From Rhizobium sp. NXC14 (lineage in GTDB: Bacteria > Pseudomonadota > Alphaproteobacteria > Rhizobiales > Rhizobiaceae): a stretch of DNA of 64,000 bases. The stretch spans positions 434,001 through 498,000 of the forward strand of contig NZ_CP021032.1 in NCBI RefSeq assembly GCF_002117485.1, written 5' to 3'. Below, piece after piece: positions 23,280-31,301 of the stretch (its first letter is position 1; the number at the start of each line of letters is the position of its first letter). Made by a program: the position numbers and the translations under genes. The notes beneath the pieces are model-generated. The model was not told where the DNA came from, did no database searches, and saw nothing but the letters and a program-made list of their open reading frames with translations.

Positions 23280-24182
23280 ATGGACAAGCTGGCCGGCATG
23301 GCGATGTTCGTCAGGGTCATCGACAATGGCAGTTTCGCGGCGGCCGCGGAGATCGCGCAGGTGTCGCCTGCCATGGTGGGCAAGCACATCAAGACGATCG
23401 AGACCCGGCTCGGGGCGAAGCTCATCCATCGCACCACGCGCCGCCATCAGCTGACGGCGGTCGGCCAGCTCTATTACGAGCGCTGCAAGCGCGCGCTTGC
23501 CGAAGTGGCGCTGGCCGAGGCCTCGGCGAGCGAGCTGCAATCAGCGCCGCGCGGCCGGCTTCGGCTGGTGGCGCCCGTCAGCTTCGGCACGCAAGTCTTG
23601 GTGCCGGCGCTGATCGAATACCAGAACGCCTATCCCGACGTCAGCATCGAGCTGTCGCTCGACAACAATGTCCATGATCTCGTCGGCGAGGGGTTCGAGC
23701 TCGGCATCCACATCGGCCCGCTCTCACACAGCAGCCTCGTCGCCCGACCGCTCACGCCTTATCGGCGCATCCTCGCTGCCGCGCCAGCCTATCTTGCCCG
23801 CCATGGCCGACCGGCGGCGCCGGAGGATCTGACGACCCATCTCTGCCTCGGCCACTCCTATTGGCGTATGTCGGATCTCTGGCACCTGGTCGGGCCGGGC
23901 GGCGAAGTGCGCGACGTGCCGATCTCCGGAAAGTTCTCCACGAACCAGGGCGCGGCGCTGCGCATGGCAGCGCTCAGCGGTGCGGGAATCGTGCTTCAGC
24001 CGGAACTGCTGCTCGCCGCCGACATCGCCGAAGGCCGGCTCGAGCATGTACTGCCGGAATGGTCCTACAGGCCTGTGCCGATGTTCCTCATCTACGCCCC
24101 GAACCGGCGCCCGACAGCGATGCTGCGGACGGTGATCGATTTCCTGGTGGAACGGTTTGCTAAGCAGATCGACGTGACATAG
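23280..24182 (+). CDS. LysR-type transcriptional regulator
   Basis: 300 aa, full length for the family. Residues 1-60 are the winged helix-turn-helix (FVRVIDNGSFAAAAEIAQVS, then IETRLGAKLIHRTTRR); ~90-295 the periplasmic-binding-like effector domain. It resembles the large LysR subgroup (CrgA/YafC-like) that commonly sits next to and controls a divergent enzyme gene, here the tautomerase. The ATG at 23280 is preceded by GAGGTAGGCA. No operator was assigned with confidence in the intergenic gap. Confidence 0.92.
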   Translation: MDKLAGMAMFVRVIDNGSFAAAAEIAQVSPAMVGKHIKTIETRLGAKLIHRTTRRHQLTAVGQLYYERCKRALAEVALAEASASELQSAPRGRLRLVAPVSFGTQVLVPALIEYQNAYPDVSIELSLDNNVHDLVGEGFELGIHIGPLSHSSLVARPLTPYRRILAAAPAYLARHGRPAAPEDLTTHLCLGHSYWRMSDLWHLVGPGGEVRDVPISGKFSTNQGAALRMAALSGAGIVLQPELLLAADIAEGRLEHVLPEWSYRPVPMFLIYAPNRRPTAMLRTVIDFLVERFAKQIDVT

Positions 24183-24254
24183 CGACGGGCATGTCGGCAC
24201 ATCGTCCGCCTGGTGACTCTTCTCACCGGATCAAAGCCCGTGATAAAAGCGCTC

Positions 24255-24764
24255 ATGGGCATTAGGAACTATTTGATCGAAGGCAGTTCGGGCACTGGAA
24301 AAACGTCTGTCGCTTCCGAACTGGAGCGGCGGGGCTACAATGTTGTCCATGGCGACCGCGTCCTGGCATATGTGGGCGACCCCGAGACAGGCCGTGCACT
24401 CGCAGGACCGCCCGATGGCGCCGACCGCATTGCCTGGGGATATGCGCATTGGATCTGGCCTGCCGAAAGGGTCCGGGCCATTGCTGCCGACACCACCCAC
24501 CCTGTCACTTTCTTCTGTGGCGGCTCGCGCAATTTCCACAAATTCCTGCACCTGTTCGACAAGGTTTTCGTTCTCGACATCGACGTCGAGACTTTGAACC
24601 GGCGATTGGATGGGCGCCCCGATGAGCCGGGCTTCGAGCCGGCCGAGCGGGCTCTGGTGCTCCGTTACCATAAGACCCGGGAGCATCTTCCCGTCGGTAT
24701 CAATATCGACACGGCGGGTAGCATTACAGGTGTCGTCGACGATATCCTCGCTCAACTCACCTGA
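24255..24764 (+). CDS. P-loop nucleoside/nucleotide kinase-like protein
   Basis: 169 aa from the ATG at 24255, which puts the P-loop at the N-terminus (YLIEGSSGTGKTSVA). The DGDR-like block VVHGDRVL, a Arg-rich lid (RRLDGRPDE) and a C-terminal helix are as in small AAA_18/AAA_33 kinases related to shikimate, gluconate or nucleoside kinases. The frame is open 14 codons upstream without an RBS. Cytoplasmic; substrate unknown. It stands alone between the LysR gene and the ArsR operon. Confidence 0.75.
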   Translation: MGIRNYLIEGSSGTGKTSVASELERRGYNVVHGDRVLAYVGDPETGRALAGPPDGADRIAWGYAHWIWPAERVRAIAADTTHPVTFFCGGSRNFHKFLHLFDKVFVLDIDVETLNRRLDGRPDEPGFEPAERALVLRYHKTREHLPVGINIDTAGSITGVVDDILAQLT

Positions 24765-24893
24765 GGTCCTAAGCTGCATCGGATGCGAAGCGCTCGATCA
24801 CTGTTGTAGGCCGGCGCTAGATTATCTTTCGCTGCCGCCGCCGCGGTTCATGACCTCGAATGATCGATCCACGGCAGGAAAGCTCGGGACGCT

Positions 24894-24921
24894 TGCGCTT
24901 TCGATGCGAGCGCGTTATACA
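24894..24921 (+). promoter_or_regulatory. Putative promoter of the ArsR-SRPBCC operon
   Basis: TTGCGC (24894-24899) and TATACA (24916-24921) are separated by 16 bp and resemble sigma-70 -35 and -10 boxes. Transcription would start about 24928-24931, at or next to the ATG, so the message would be leaderless. Confidence 0.55.
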
Positions 24922-24940
24922 CTGAACCATATGGTTCAGT
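24921..24940. promoter_or_regulatory. Perfect 20-bp palindrome over the arsR-type start codon (operator)
   Basis: ACTGAACCATATGGTTCAGT is a perfect inverted repeat overlapping the end of the -10 box and containing the start codon of the regulator. Its size and place suit autorepression by the ArsR-family protein encoded there. Confidence 0.75.
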
Positions 24941-25278
24941 ATTTAGATCCTCCCCTCGATCTCTCGTTCGCGGCGCTGTCCGATGCGACCCGCCGCGGGA
25001 TCATCGATCAGCTTGGGCGAGGCGACGCGTCGATCACCAGTCTCGCGGATAAGTTCCAGATGACGCTGACCGGCATGAAGAAGCACGTCCAGGTTCTCGA
25101 GCGGGCGGGGCTCGTCGTCACGCAGAAGGTCGGACGGGTGAGGACCTGCAAGCTTGGGAAACGCGGCCTCAAGGCGGAGGCCGAGTGGATCGAGGCGCAT
25201 CGCCAGCTCTTCGAGGCCCGCTTCGAAGCATTGGATGAAATCATCAACGAAATAAAACAGGAGGGAAGCGATGACTGA
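24931..25278 (+). CDS. ArsR-family transcriptional regulator
   Basis: 115 aa, winged-helix repressor: FAALSDATRRGIIDQLGRGD, SITSLADKFQMTLTGMKKHVQVLE recognition helix, then LVVTQKVGRVRTCKLG wing. No metal-binding Cys pair is seen, so it is of the non-metal subgroup that pairs with SRPBCC/AHSA1 proteins. The ATG at 24931 is the best start because the coding signal begins there; there is no Shine-Dalgarno, but the promoter spacing suggests a leaderless transcript. Its stop overlaps the next gene by eight bases, so the two are one translationally coupled operon, controlled by the palindrome at 24921. Confidence 0.93.
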   Translation: MVQYLDPPLDLSFAALSDATRRGIIDQLGRGDASITSLADKFQMTLTGMKKHVQVLERAGLVVTQKVGRVRTCKLGKRGLKAEAEWIEAHRQLFEARFEALDEIINEIKQEGSDD

Positions 25279-25774
25279 GCAGGTTGAAAGGGCAGGTAGC
25301 GCGCAGATCCGCACGTCGGTCGAGCGCAGAGGGGATCGCGAACTCGTGATAACCAGGATATTCGATGCGCCGCCGAGCACGGTTTACAGGGCGTGGAGCC
25401 AGCCCGAGCTGTTCCAGCGCTGGTGGGTGCCGAAATCGGTACCCGGGATTTCGCTGGTATCGTGCGACATGGACGTCCGCACCGGCGGCAAATATCGGCT
25501 GGAATTCGGCGCCGGTGGTTCGGACACCATGGCCTTCTATGGCAAGTATCTCGAGGTGGTGCCGAACGAGCGCATCGTCTGGACCAACGACGAGGGCGAA
25601 GAGGGCGCGATCACGACGGTGACCTTCGAGGACCAAGGCGGGAAGACGCTTGTGATTTTCCAGGAAGTCTATCCGTCCAGGGAGGCGCTTGAGGAAGCAC
25701 TCCAGGGCTCGGCTGTCGCATTGCCGGAGCAGTTGGAACAGCTCGACGAATTGCTTCCCAGCCTGACCGAGTAG
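25271..25774 (+). CDS. SRPBCC (AHSA1-like) domain protein
   Basis: 167 aa. The START/Bet v1-like fold is recognisable: LVITRIFDAPPSTVYRAWSQ, then LFQRWWVPKS, DVRTGGKYRLEF, YLEVVPNERIVWTND and TVTFEDQGGKT. Such proteins bind small hydrophobic ligands. Translationally coupled to the ArsR-type repressor in front (overlap 25271-25278), a very common alpha- and actinobacterial pairing in which the repressor controls its partner. Ligand unknown. Cytoplasmic. Confidence 0.92.
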   Translation: MTEQVERAGSAQIRTSVERRGDRELVITRIFDAPPSTVYRAWSQPELFQRWWVPKSVPGISLVSCDMDVRTGGKYRLEFGAGGSDTMAFYGKYLEVVPNERIVWTNDEGEEGAITTVTFEDQGGKTLVIFQEVYPSREALEEALQGSAVALPEQLEQLDELLPSLTE

Positions 25775-25873
25775 CGGACGGCCTTCAGACCGCCTTTGCC
25801 GCCATCCACGCAGGTTTGGAACGCAACTCGTCCTGTTTCATTACCGTGGAGGCGGTAAGAAAGGGGAGTTACA

Positions 25874-26239
25874 ATGCTGATCCAGGGAATCTACGCCGCG
25901 CTCGCAACTGCAGACATGGATAAGGCGGAGAAGTTTTACACTCAGCTGTTCGAGCGGGAGCCCGATGATCGCCCCATGGAGGCGTTGATCCAATGGCGAA
26001 ATGTCGCCGGAGCGAACATTCAAATCTTCCTCGACAAGGAGAATGCCGGCTTCGGCAGGCTGACGATTGTGGTGCCGAAAATGGATGAAGCCTGCGGAGC
26101 GCTCGAAGAGATTGGCGTGACGCTCACAGGTGAATCCGAGGGCGACTACGGAAGGGTCGCCCAGATCGCGGATCCGGACGGCAATCGCATCACCCTTGCG
26201 GAGCCGCCCTCTCGGCCGTTCGATACGCGGCGAAGATAG
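25874..26239 (+). CDS. VOC-family (glyoxalase/bleomycin resistance-like) protein
   Basis: 121 aa. Two beta-alpha-beta-beta-beta modules: IYAALATADMDKAEKFYTQLF and FGRLTIVVPKMDEACGALEE, ending in the signature IADPDGNRITLAE. Start supported by GGGGAG seven bases upstream. Members of this fold are metal-dependent lyases, dioxygenases or antibiotic-binding proteins; the usual metal ligands are not fully evident, so a binding or DoxX-like stress role cannot be excluded. It lies 99 bp after the SRPBCC gene and may be part of the same transcript. Confidence 0.88.
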   Translation: MLIQGIYAALATADMDKAEKFYTQLFEREPDDRPMEALIQWRNVAGANIQIFLDKENAGFGRLTIVVPKMDEACGALEEIGVTLTGESEGDYGRVAQIADPDGNRITLAEPPSRPFDTRRR

Positions 26240-26283
26240 GGCCGCGGCTTGACCCTCTGGTTTGCCCGTGCCTAAGCTTGGGC

Positions 26284-27111
26284 ATGGGCGAGCCGGAAAT
26301 TCCTCTCACAGGCGGCGCAGATTCCAATGTTGTCCGGGTCGGCGGCACGGTTCGGCGCGGTGGCCGCGCATGGTCTTCCGCCGTCCTCGACCTGCTTCGC
26401 CACATTGAACGGCAAGGATTCGAGGGGGCTCCCCGTGCGCTCGGCTTCGATGATCAGGGACGCGAATGTCTCACTTACATTGAAGGTGAAGTCGGCTTGG
26501 GCAAAGGCTTCATCCCTGATCAACTTGGCCGCTTCGACGTCCGGCTTCCCGACTACGTCTGGAGCGACCGAGCCCTTGCCGAATTAGGGAAATTGCTGCG
26601 ATCCTACCACGATGCTGCAGCAAGCTTCCCCTGGAATGAGCGCAACTGGCGTCTTCAACCTCGGGAACCCGTCGAAACGATCTGTCACAATGATCTGTCA
26701 CCGTGGAATACCGTCTTCCAAGCTGGCCTCCCTGTCGCGTTCATCGATTGGGATGCTGCAGCACCAGGACCACGCTCCTGGGACCTCGGCTTCATTGCGT
26801 GGCGTTGGGTGCCATTTTGGCGAGACGACAAATGCGAAGCGCATGGTTTGCCGAAAGGCATCCGCGAGAAAGCGCGGCGCTTCCAGCTGTTCCTCGACGC
26901 CTATGGGATAGAGCCGGAGGTTGAGATCATGCGGGCAGCCATCGAAAGGGTGCGGCAGATGCAGCAACACATGCGCAATCTCGCTGCCTCAGGCTCTGCA
27001 TGGGAAATCGAATTGGAACGCCGTGGCGTCCTTGACGAAGGCGCGCTCGAAGTGGCCTGGATGGAACAACACGCACGGGAATTGGTACAGCGACTTGGTG
27101 CGTCGTCATAG
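26284..27111 (+). CDS. Aminoglycoside phosphotransferase-family kinase
   Basis: 275 aa from the ATG at 26284 (a TTG two codons earlier is also in frame). The Brenner motif ICHNDLSPWNTVF supplies the catalytic Asp, and AFIDWDAAAPG the metal-binding Asp, as in APH/choline-kinase folds. The N-terminal nucleotide-binding lobe is short but present (VVRVGGTVRRG). Trp residues cluster around the C-terminal lobe. These enzymes phosphorylate small hydroxylated molecules; real antibiotic resistance is not implied. Cytoplasmic; single gene. Confidence 0.88.
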   Translation: MGEPEIPLTGGADSNVVRVGGTVRRGGRAWSSAVLDLLRHIERQGFEGAPRALGFDDQGRECLTYIEGEVGLGKGFIPDQLGRFDVRLPDYVWSDRALAELGKLLRSYHDAAASFPWNERNWRLQPREPVETICHNDLSPWNTVFQAGLPVAFIDWDAAAPGPRSWDLGFIAWRWVPFWRDDKCEAHGLPKGIREKARRFQLFLDAYGIEPEVEIMRAAIERVRQMQQHMRNLAASGSAWEIELERRGVLDEGALEVAWMEQHARELVQRLGASS

Positions 27112-27337
27112 CCTCTGGATCATATGGCGCGGGGGAGGCGACAGCTGGATTGAGACCCTGGGATTTCTTGCAGCCACCATGGTTCGCCCAAGTCACTGGC
27201 CCATCCGATGGTTGCTTCCGGCTCTTCTCAGAGCCGCCGGTTAGAGCTTCGCATCCGTGCACTGCGCCTGCGCCGGCAAGGGAACCTTTGGCGGGAGCGA
27301 AGTGTTGTGCTCGGCATGATTGCGGGAGGCATGACCG

Positions 27338-28198
27338 ATGTACATCATTGTTGGCGGGACGGGGCGCGTCGGCTCCGCAGTGGCGAAGACGCTGCTCGAC
27401 CAGGGCGAAGCTGTCACCATCGTCGCGCGAAACCCTGAGAAGGCGGACGCATGGCGACAGCGGGGCGCAGAAGTCGCGCTCGCCGACGTCCACGACGTCA
27501 CCTCGCTGCGGACGGTGTTCCGCCGCGGGAAGCGGGCCTTCCTGCTGAACCCCAACGCTGACATCGCGAGCGATACGGATCGGGAGGAACGCGAGACCGT
27601 GCGCTGCCTGCTGGAGGCGATCGAAGGGTCTGGACTGGAGAAGGTGGTGGCGCAATCAACGATGGGCGCGCAGCCGGGCGAGCAATGCGGCGATCTCAAT
27701 GTCCTTTATGAACTGGAGACGGGGCTGCGAAGCCAGCCGATCCCCGCCAGTATCATCCGCGCAGCCTATTACTACAGCAACTGGGACACGATGGTGGGGC
27801 CTGTCACGAAGGACGGCGTGCTATCGACCATGCTCCCGGCCGATCTCAAGCTCCCGATGGTCGCGCCGGAGGATCTCGGAAAGGTGGCCGCGCGGCTCCT
27901 GCACGAGCCGATCGACCGGATCGGCATATACCCCGTCGAAGGGCCGGAACGTTACTCTCCCAATGACGTTGCCGCAGCCTTCGCCGCCGCCATCGGACGG
28001 ACAGTTCGCGTCGAGGTGATCCCGCGCGAAACATGGGAAGACGCATACCGCAATTTGGGCTTCTCCGACGCGGCAGCCCACTCATACGCCAGGATGACGG
28101 CGCGCACCGTCGATGGCCCCGAATATCCCGAGGGTTCAATTCGCGGATCGATCTCGCTCCAGACATACATAGATGGGCTCGTTCGGGACTCGTGCTGA
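27338..28198 (+). CDS. NmrA-like NAD(P)-binding oxidoreductase
   Basis: 286 aa. Rossmann motif YIIVGGTGRVGSAVA at the N-terminus, VTIVARNPEKADAW binding the adenosine phosphate, and QSTMGAQPG in the middle, as in atypical short-chain dehydrogenases of the NmrA/azoreductase-like (QOR2, YtfG) group. The usual Tyr-Lys pair is absent, typical of the group. GGGAGG lies nine bases before the ATG. It is similar in length and layout to the gene on the opposite strand at 28290-29153, ending with a comparable ETWEDAY segment, so the two are probably old paralogues. Confidence 0.88.
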   Translation: MYIIVGGTGRVGSAVAKTLLDQGEAVTIVARNPEKADAWRQRGAEVALADVHDVTSLRTVFRRGKRAFLLNPNADIASDTDREERETVRCLLEAIEGSGLEKVVAQSTMGAQPGEQCGDLNVLYELETGLRSQPIPASIIRAAYYYSNWDTMVGPVTKDGVLSTMLPADLKLPMVAPEDLGKVAARLLHEPIDRIGIYPVEGPERYSPNDVAAAFAAAIGRTVRVEVIPRETWEDAYRNLGFSDAAAHSYARMTARTVDGPEYPEGSIRGSISLQTYIDGLVRDSC

Positions 28199-28289
28199 CG
28201 CGCCTTCGTATGGGACTTGTGCCGGGGCAGGCGCCTCGTCTTCAGGTGGCGACCTCCATGGGATCGCTGAAGCCGCCACGGCGTTTTCA

Positions 28290-29153
28290 TCAACCGCGTT
28301 CGACCAGTTTGCGGATAGCGGTCTCAAAGGTCGTTGTGCCCTTGCGCGATCGGGCCTCGCCGCCTTCGAACTCGATCCAGCCTTCGTTGAAGCCGTCAAG
28401 CATGCGCATACGGGGTCGGGGGTTCTGCATGCCCTGGCTCAAAAACAGCGCTTCCCATGTCTCCCTTGCAACCGGCTCGGCACGGACCGACTTGCCGAGC
28501 ACGGTAGAGAAGGTGTCCGCCATTTGCAGCGGCGTGATGCGGAAAGGACCCTCAAGCTCGACGATGCGTTTACCGGTCCAGTCCTCCTGCAGCATTTCAG
28601 CCGCAGTGGCGCCGACATCGCGCACGGAAACCATTGGCACGGGTTTGGTGACCGGCTGCAGGAAGCTTGGCATGATGCCGCTCTCCCTTGCCGGCGCGAT
28701 GTCCCAGGCTGAATTCTCCATGAACCAGCAGGCGCGCAGGAACGCTACCGGCATCGGAAGTGTCGAAATTGCCTGCTCGAAGAGGCCGAGTTGGCTGAGC
28801 AGATTCTCCTGCTTTGCCTGAGCGCCGATTGTCGATAGGCAGACCACCTTCTTCGGTGACGACTTTGTGAGCGCCGTCTTCAGCGCCTCGATGATTGCCT
28901 TTACCTCCGGGAAACCCGGCGCGGGATCGAAGCTTGGCGGCAGAAGCAGGAAGACGCCCTCGGCGCCTTCGAAGGCGAGGGCAAGGGACGACGCGTCCGT
29001 TATTTGGGCAATGGCGATTTCCGCTCCGCGATCCCGCCAGGCGCCTGCTTTTTCCGCATTGCGCAGGACTGCACGGACAGGCAGTCCCTGATCCATCAAT
29101 TTCGCGCCGACCACGGCGCCAACCTGACCTGTTATTCCAGTCACGGCAAACAT
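28290..29153 (-). CDS. NmrA-like NAD(P)-binding oxidoreductase
   Basis: 287 aa from the ATG at 29153, which starts the Rossmann motif (MFAVTGITGQVGAVVG) and has AGGAG upstream; the frame extends to 29249 without protein-like signal. Same family as the protein at 27338-28198, with a QSTIGAQ-like block (CLSTIGAQAKQ). Divergent from a LysR gene (29270), with a perfect inverted repeat in the 116-bp gap, so that regulator very likely controls it. Substrate unknown; reduction of quinones or aldehydes is typical of relatives. Confidence 0.9.
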   Translation of the reverse strand: MFAVTGITGQVGAVVGAKLMDQGLPVRAVLRNAEKAGAWRDRGAEIAIAQITDASSLALAFEGAEGVFLLLPPSFDPAPGFPEVKAIIEALKTALTKSSPKKVVCLSTIGAQAKQENLLSQLGLFEQAISTLPMPVAFLRACWFMENSAWDIAPARESGIMPSFLQPVTKPVPMVSVRDVGATAAEMLQEDWTGKRIVELEGPFRITPLQMADTFSTVLGKSVRAEPVARETWEALFLSQGMQNPRPRMRMLDGFNEGWIEFEGGEARSRKGTTTFETAIRKLVERG

Positions 29154-29231
29154 TCTCGGACTCCTTTTGGCAGCGGCTTGCGCCGCGATGAAAGAAAAGA
29201 TGCGCCAAAGTCGCTTTTGACTGAATTGCCC

Positions 29232-29256
29232 TTTTGTCAGATAATTCATGACAAAA
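29232..29256. promoter_or_regulatory. Inverted repeat in the divergent NmrA/LysR promoter
   Basis: TTTTGTCA (29232-29239) and TGACAAAA (29249-29256) are exact reverse complements separated by 9 bp, 14 bp before the LysR start. The size and dyad match a LysR-type or similar operator; autoregulation together with control of the divergent reductase is likely. Confidence 0.7.
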
Positions 29257-29269
29257 TATCAGGAATTGG

Positions 29270-30172
29270 ATGATGTTCGACGGACGATTGCTGAATGGGG
29301 TCAGCGTGCTGGCCGCCGTCGTTGAGAGCGGCAGTTTTGCCCGGGCCGGCGAGGCGCTGGGGCTGACAGCTTCCGGAGTCAGCCGGGCGGTGGCGCGACT
29401 TGAGAGCCGCATCGGCGTGCGCCTGCTCGAGCGGACGACCCGTTCCCTGAGGCTCACCGATGACGGTACGCGTTTCTACGAGCAGGTCGTGCCGCTACTT
29501 GGCGGCATCGAAGAAGCCGCTGCCTATGCGGCCGGAACGACGCAGACGGTGCGTGGGAGGCTGCGGATCAATGTCGATCCGTATTTTTCGCGGCTGATCC
29601 TCGCGCCGAAGCTAGGCACCTTTCTCGACCGCTATCCCGATCTTCAGCTCGAGCTGGTGACAAGGAACGAGATCGGCGATCTTGTCGCCGACGGCATGGA
29701 TGTGGCGGTGCGCTTCGGCGAAATCCCGGCGAAGAGCTCGCTGATTGCCCGGCAGCTGTTTCGCACGAGGGTGATCACGGTTGCCGCGCCGTCCTATCTT
29801 GCACGGCACGGCACGCCGAAGCTGCCTGCAGACCTGACCGATCATACCTGCATCCAGTATCAGGACCCTTTGACGGGCAGGCCTTTCGAATGGGAGTTGC
29901 GACGCGGAAAGAAGGTCGTGCCGATCCAAACGCATGGGCGCATCCTCGTCAATGATGCCGGTACGGCCCTTGCTACCTGTCTCGCCGGGATCGGCATTGC
30001 CCAGGTCTTCTCGCTCGGCATGAAGCCCTATCTCGATTGCGGCCAGCTGGTCGATCTCTATCCGGATTGGCCCGATGAGACCTTTCCGTTGCACTGCTTC
30101 TACACCTCTCGCCATCACGTACCGGCCAAGGTCCGAGCCTTTATTGATTTCTGCGTCGAAATCGTCGGCTAG
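29270..30172 (+). CDS. LysR-type transcriptional regulator
   Basis: 300 aa. Winged helix at the N-terminus (VVESGSFARAGEALGLTASG, VARLESRIGVRLLERTTR) and effector domain from ~90. Two adjacent ATGs (29270 and 29273) are possible starts. It is divergent from the NmrA-like reductase gene, and an inverted repeat sits between them, a standard LysR arrangement. Sequence features such as LRLTDDGTRFYEQV and ERTTRSLRLT place it in the same broad subgroup as the LysR at 23280. Confidence 0.92.
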   Translation: MMFDGRLLNGVSVLAAVVESGSFARAGEALGLTASGVSRAVARLESRIGVRLLERTTRSLRLTDDGTRFYEQVVPLLGGIEEAAAYAAGTTQTVRGRLRINVDPYFSRLILAPKLGTFLDRYPDLQLELVTRNEIGDLVADGMDVAVRFGEIPAKSSLIARQLFRTRVITVAAPSYLARHGTPKLPADLTDHTCIQYQDPLTGRPFEWELRRGKKVVPIQTHGRILVNDAGTALATCLAGIGIAQVFSLGMKPYLDCGQLVDLYPDWPDETFPLHCFYTSRHHVPAKVRAFIDFCVEIVG

Positions 30173-30287
30173 ATGCCGCTGCGGAGATCGGCTCGGAGTC
30201 TTTTGCCACCAGCATCTTCGGACGGATTCAGCGGCCGCAAAAGCGCGGCATAAGTCGCATCGCACTTGCCGACGGCGTGGGCTGGCC

Positions 30288-31058
30288 TCAGGCGACGGAC
30301 CAGCCACCATCCACCAGCAGGTTCGCGCCGGTGATCAGGCTCGCCGCCGGCGATGCTAGGAACACGACGGCGCCCACCACGTCATCGGTTTCACCGATCC
30401 GGCCGAGGGGAATGTGATCGAGCGTCGCTTGGCGATTGGCGGGGTCGGATAGAAAGGGTGCCGTCCCATCCGTGTGGATGAAGGTCGGCGATACGGTGTT
30501 GACGGTGATATTGTAGCGTGCCCATTCGGCTGCAAGGCAGCGCGAGAGGTGATTGATGGCCGCCTTGCTCATGCAATAGATTGCCTCGCCGCGGAGCGCC
30601 ACGGTGCCGGCCTGTGAGCTGATGCTGATGATCCGGCCGCCATTCTGCTTGATCATCTGACGACCGACGGCCTGCGTCATCAGGAAGGTGCCCTTGATGT
30701 TGACATCGAGGATCTCGTCGAGGTCCTTCTCCTCGACGAGTTCGGCGAGATTGCCTGGAGCCACGCCGACATTGTTGACGAGGACATCGATCCGGCCAAA
30801 TGCCGTCAGCGCCGCGTCGATGGCTTGTGCGATATGGGCCTTGTTGGGAAGGTCCAGTTCAACGGCGAGGGCTTTTCGCCCCGCACCCTCGATTTCCGCG
30901 ACCAGCTCCGCCGCCACTGCGACATTGCGAACTCCCAAAACAATATCGGAGCCTGCCGCGGCACAGGCAAGCGCGCAAGCCCGGCCGATACCGCGGCTCG
31001 CTCCTGTTACCAAAGTCACTTTGCCCTCAAGGCTGAAGTCCGGCGCATGCCTCTGCAT
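30288..31058 (-). CDS. Short-chain dehydrogenase/reductase (SDR)
   Basis: 256 aa, classical SDR length. Cofactor motif TLVTGASRGIGRA, NNVGV (equivalent of NNAG), catalytic Ser in ISISSQAG and Tyr-x3-Lys in IYCMSKAA are all present. The C-terminus LVDGGWSVA is typical. GGGAGGAACCATT precedes the ATG. Most likely an NAD(P)H-dependent oxidoreductase of a sugar, polyol or 3-oxoacyl substrate. It stands alone, convergent to the LysR gene. Confidence 0.92.
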   Translation of the reverse strand: MQRHAPDFSLEGKVTLVTGASRGIGRACALACAAAGSDIVLGVRNVAVAAELVAEIEGAGRKALAVELDLPNKAHIAQAIDAALTAFGRIDVLVNNVGVAPGNLAELVEEKDLDEILDVNIKGTFLMTQAVGRQMIKQNGGRIISISSQAGTVALRGEAIYCMSKAAINHLSRCLAAEWARYNITVNTVSPTFIHTDGTAPFLSDPANRQATLDHIPLGRIGETDDVVGAVVFLASPAASLITGANLLVDGGWSVA

Positions 31059-31171
31059 AATGGTTCCTCCCTTGATGAAATCAATTTATGCCAGGGTCGG
31101 CGCGGATGCCAGATGCTCTGCGCATGTGCAGCGGCATCCCCGCCGGACTGTAGCGCCAGGATTCAAGAGAG

Positions 31172-31211
31172 CCTCATCCTGAGGAGCCCCGCAGGGCCTC
31201 GAAGGACGAGG
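31172..31211. repeat. REP-like palindrome (CCTCATCCTGAGGAGC type)
   Basis: CCTCATCCT... and ...AGGACGAGG pair around the inner arms GAGGAGCCCC/GGGCCTC. The string CCTCATCCTGAGGAGC followed by GCAGGGCCTCGAAGGACGAGG is, from memory, a palindrome repeated across many Rhizobiales genomes. It lies between the SDR and cyclase genes. Confidence 0.75.
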
Positions 31212-31301
31212 CGGGCGCTCAGGCGTTGAGACATGCAAGAAGCAGCGTTGCAGCATTCGGTAGCTAACGCCACTATCGGTTCTCGAGGTCAATCCAACCC
31301 G

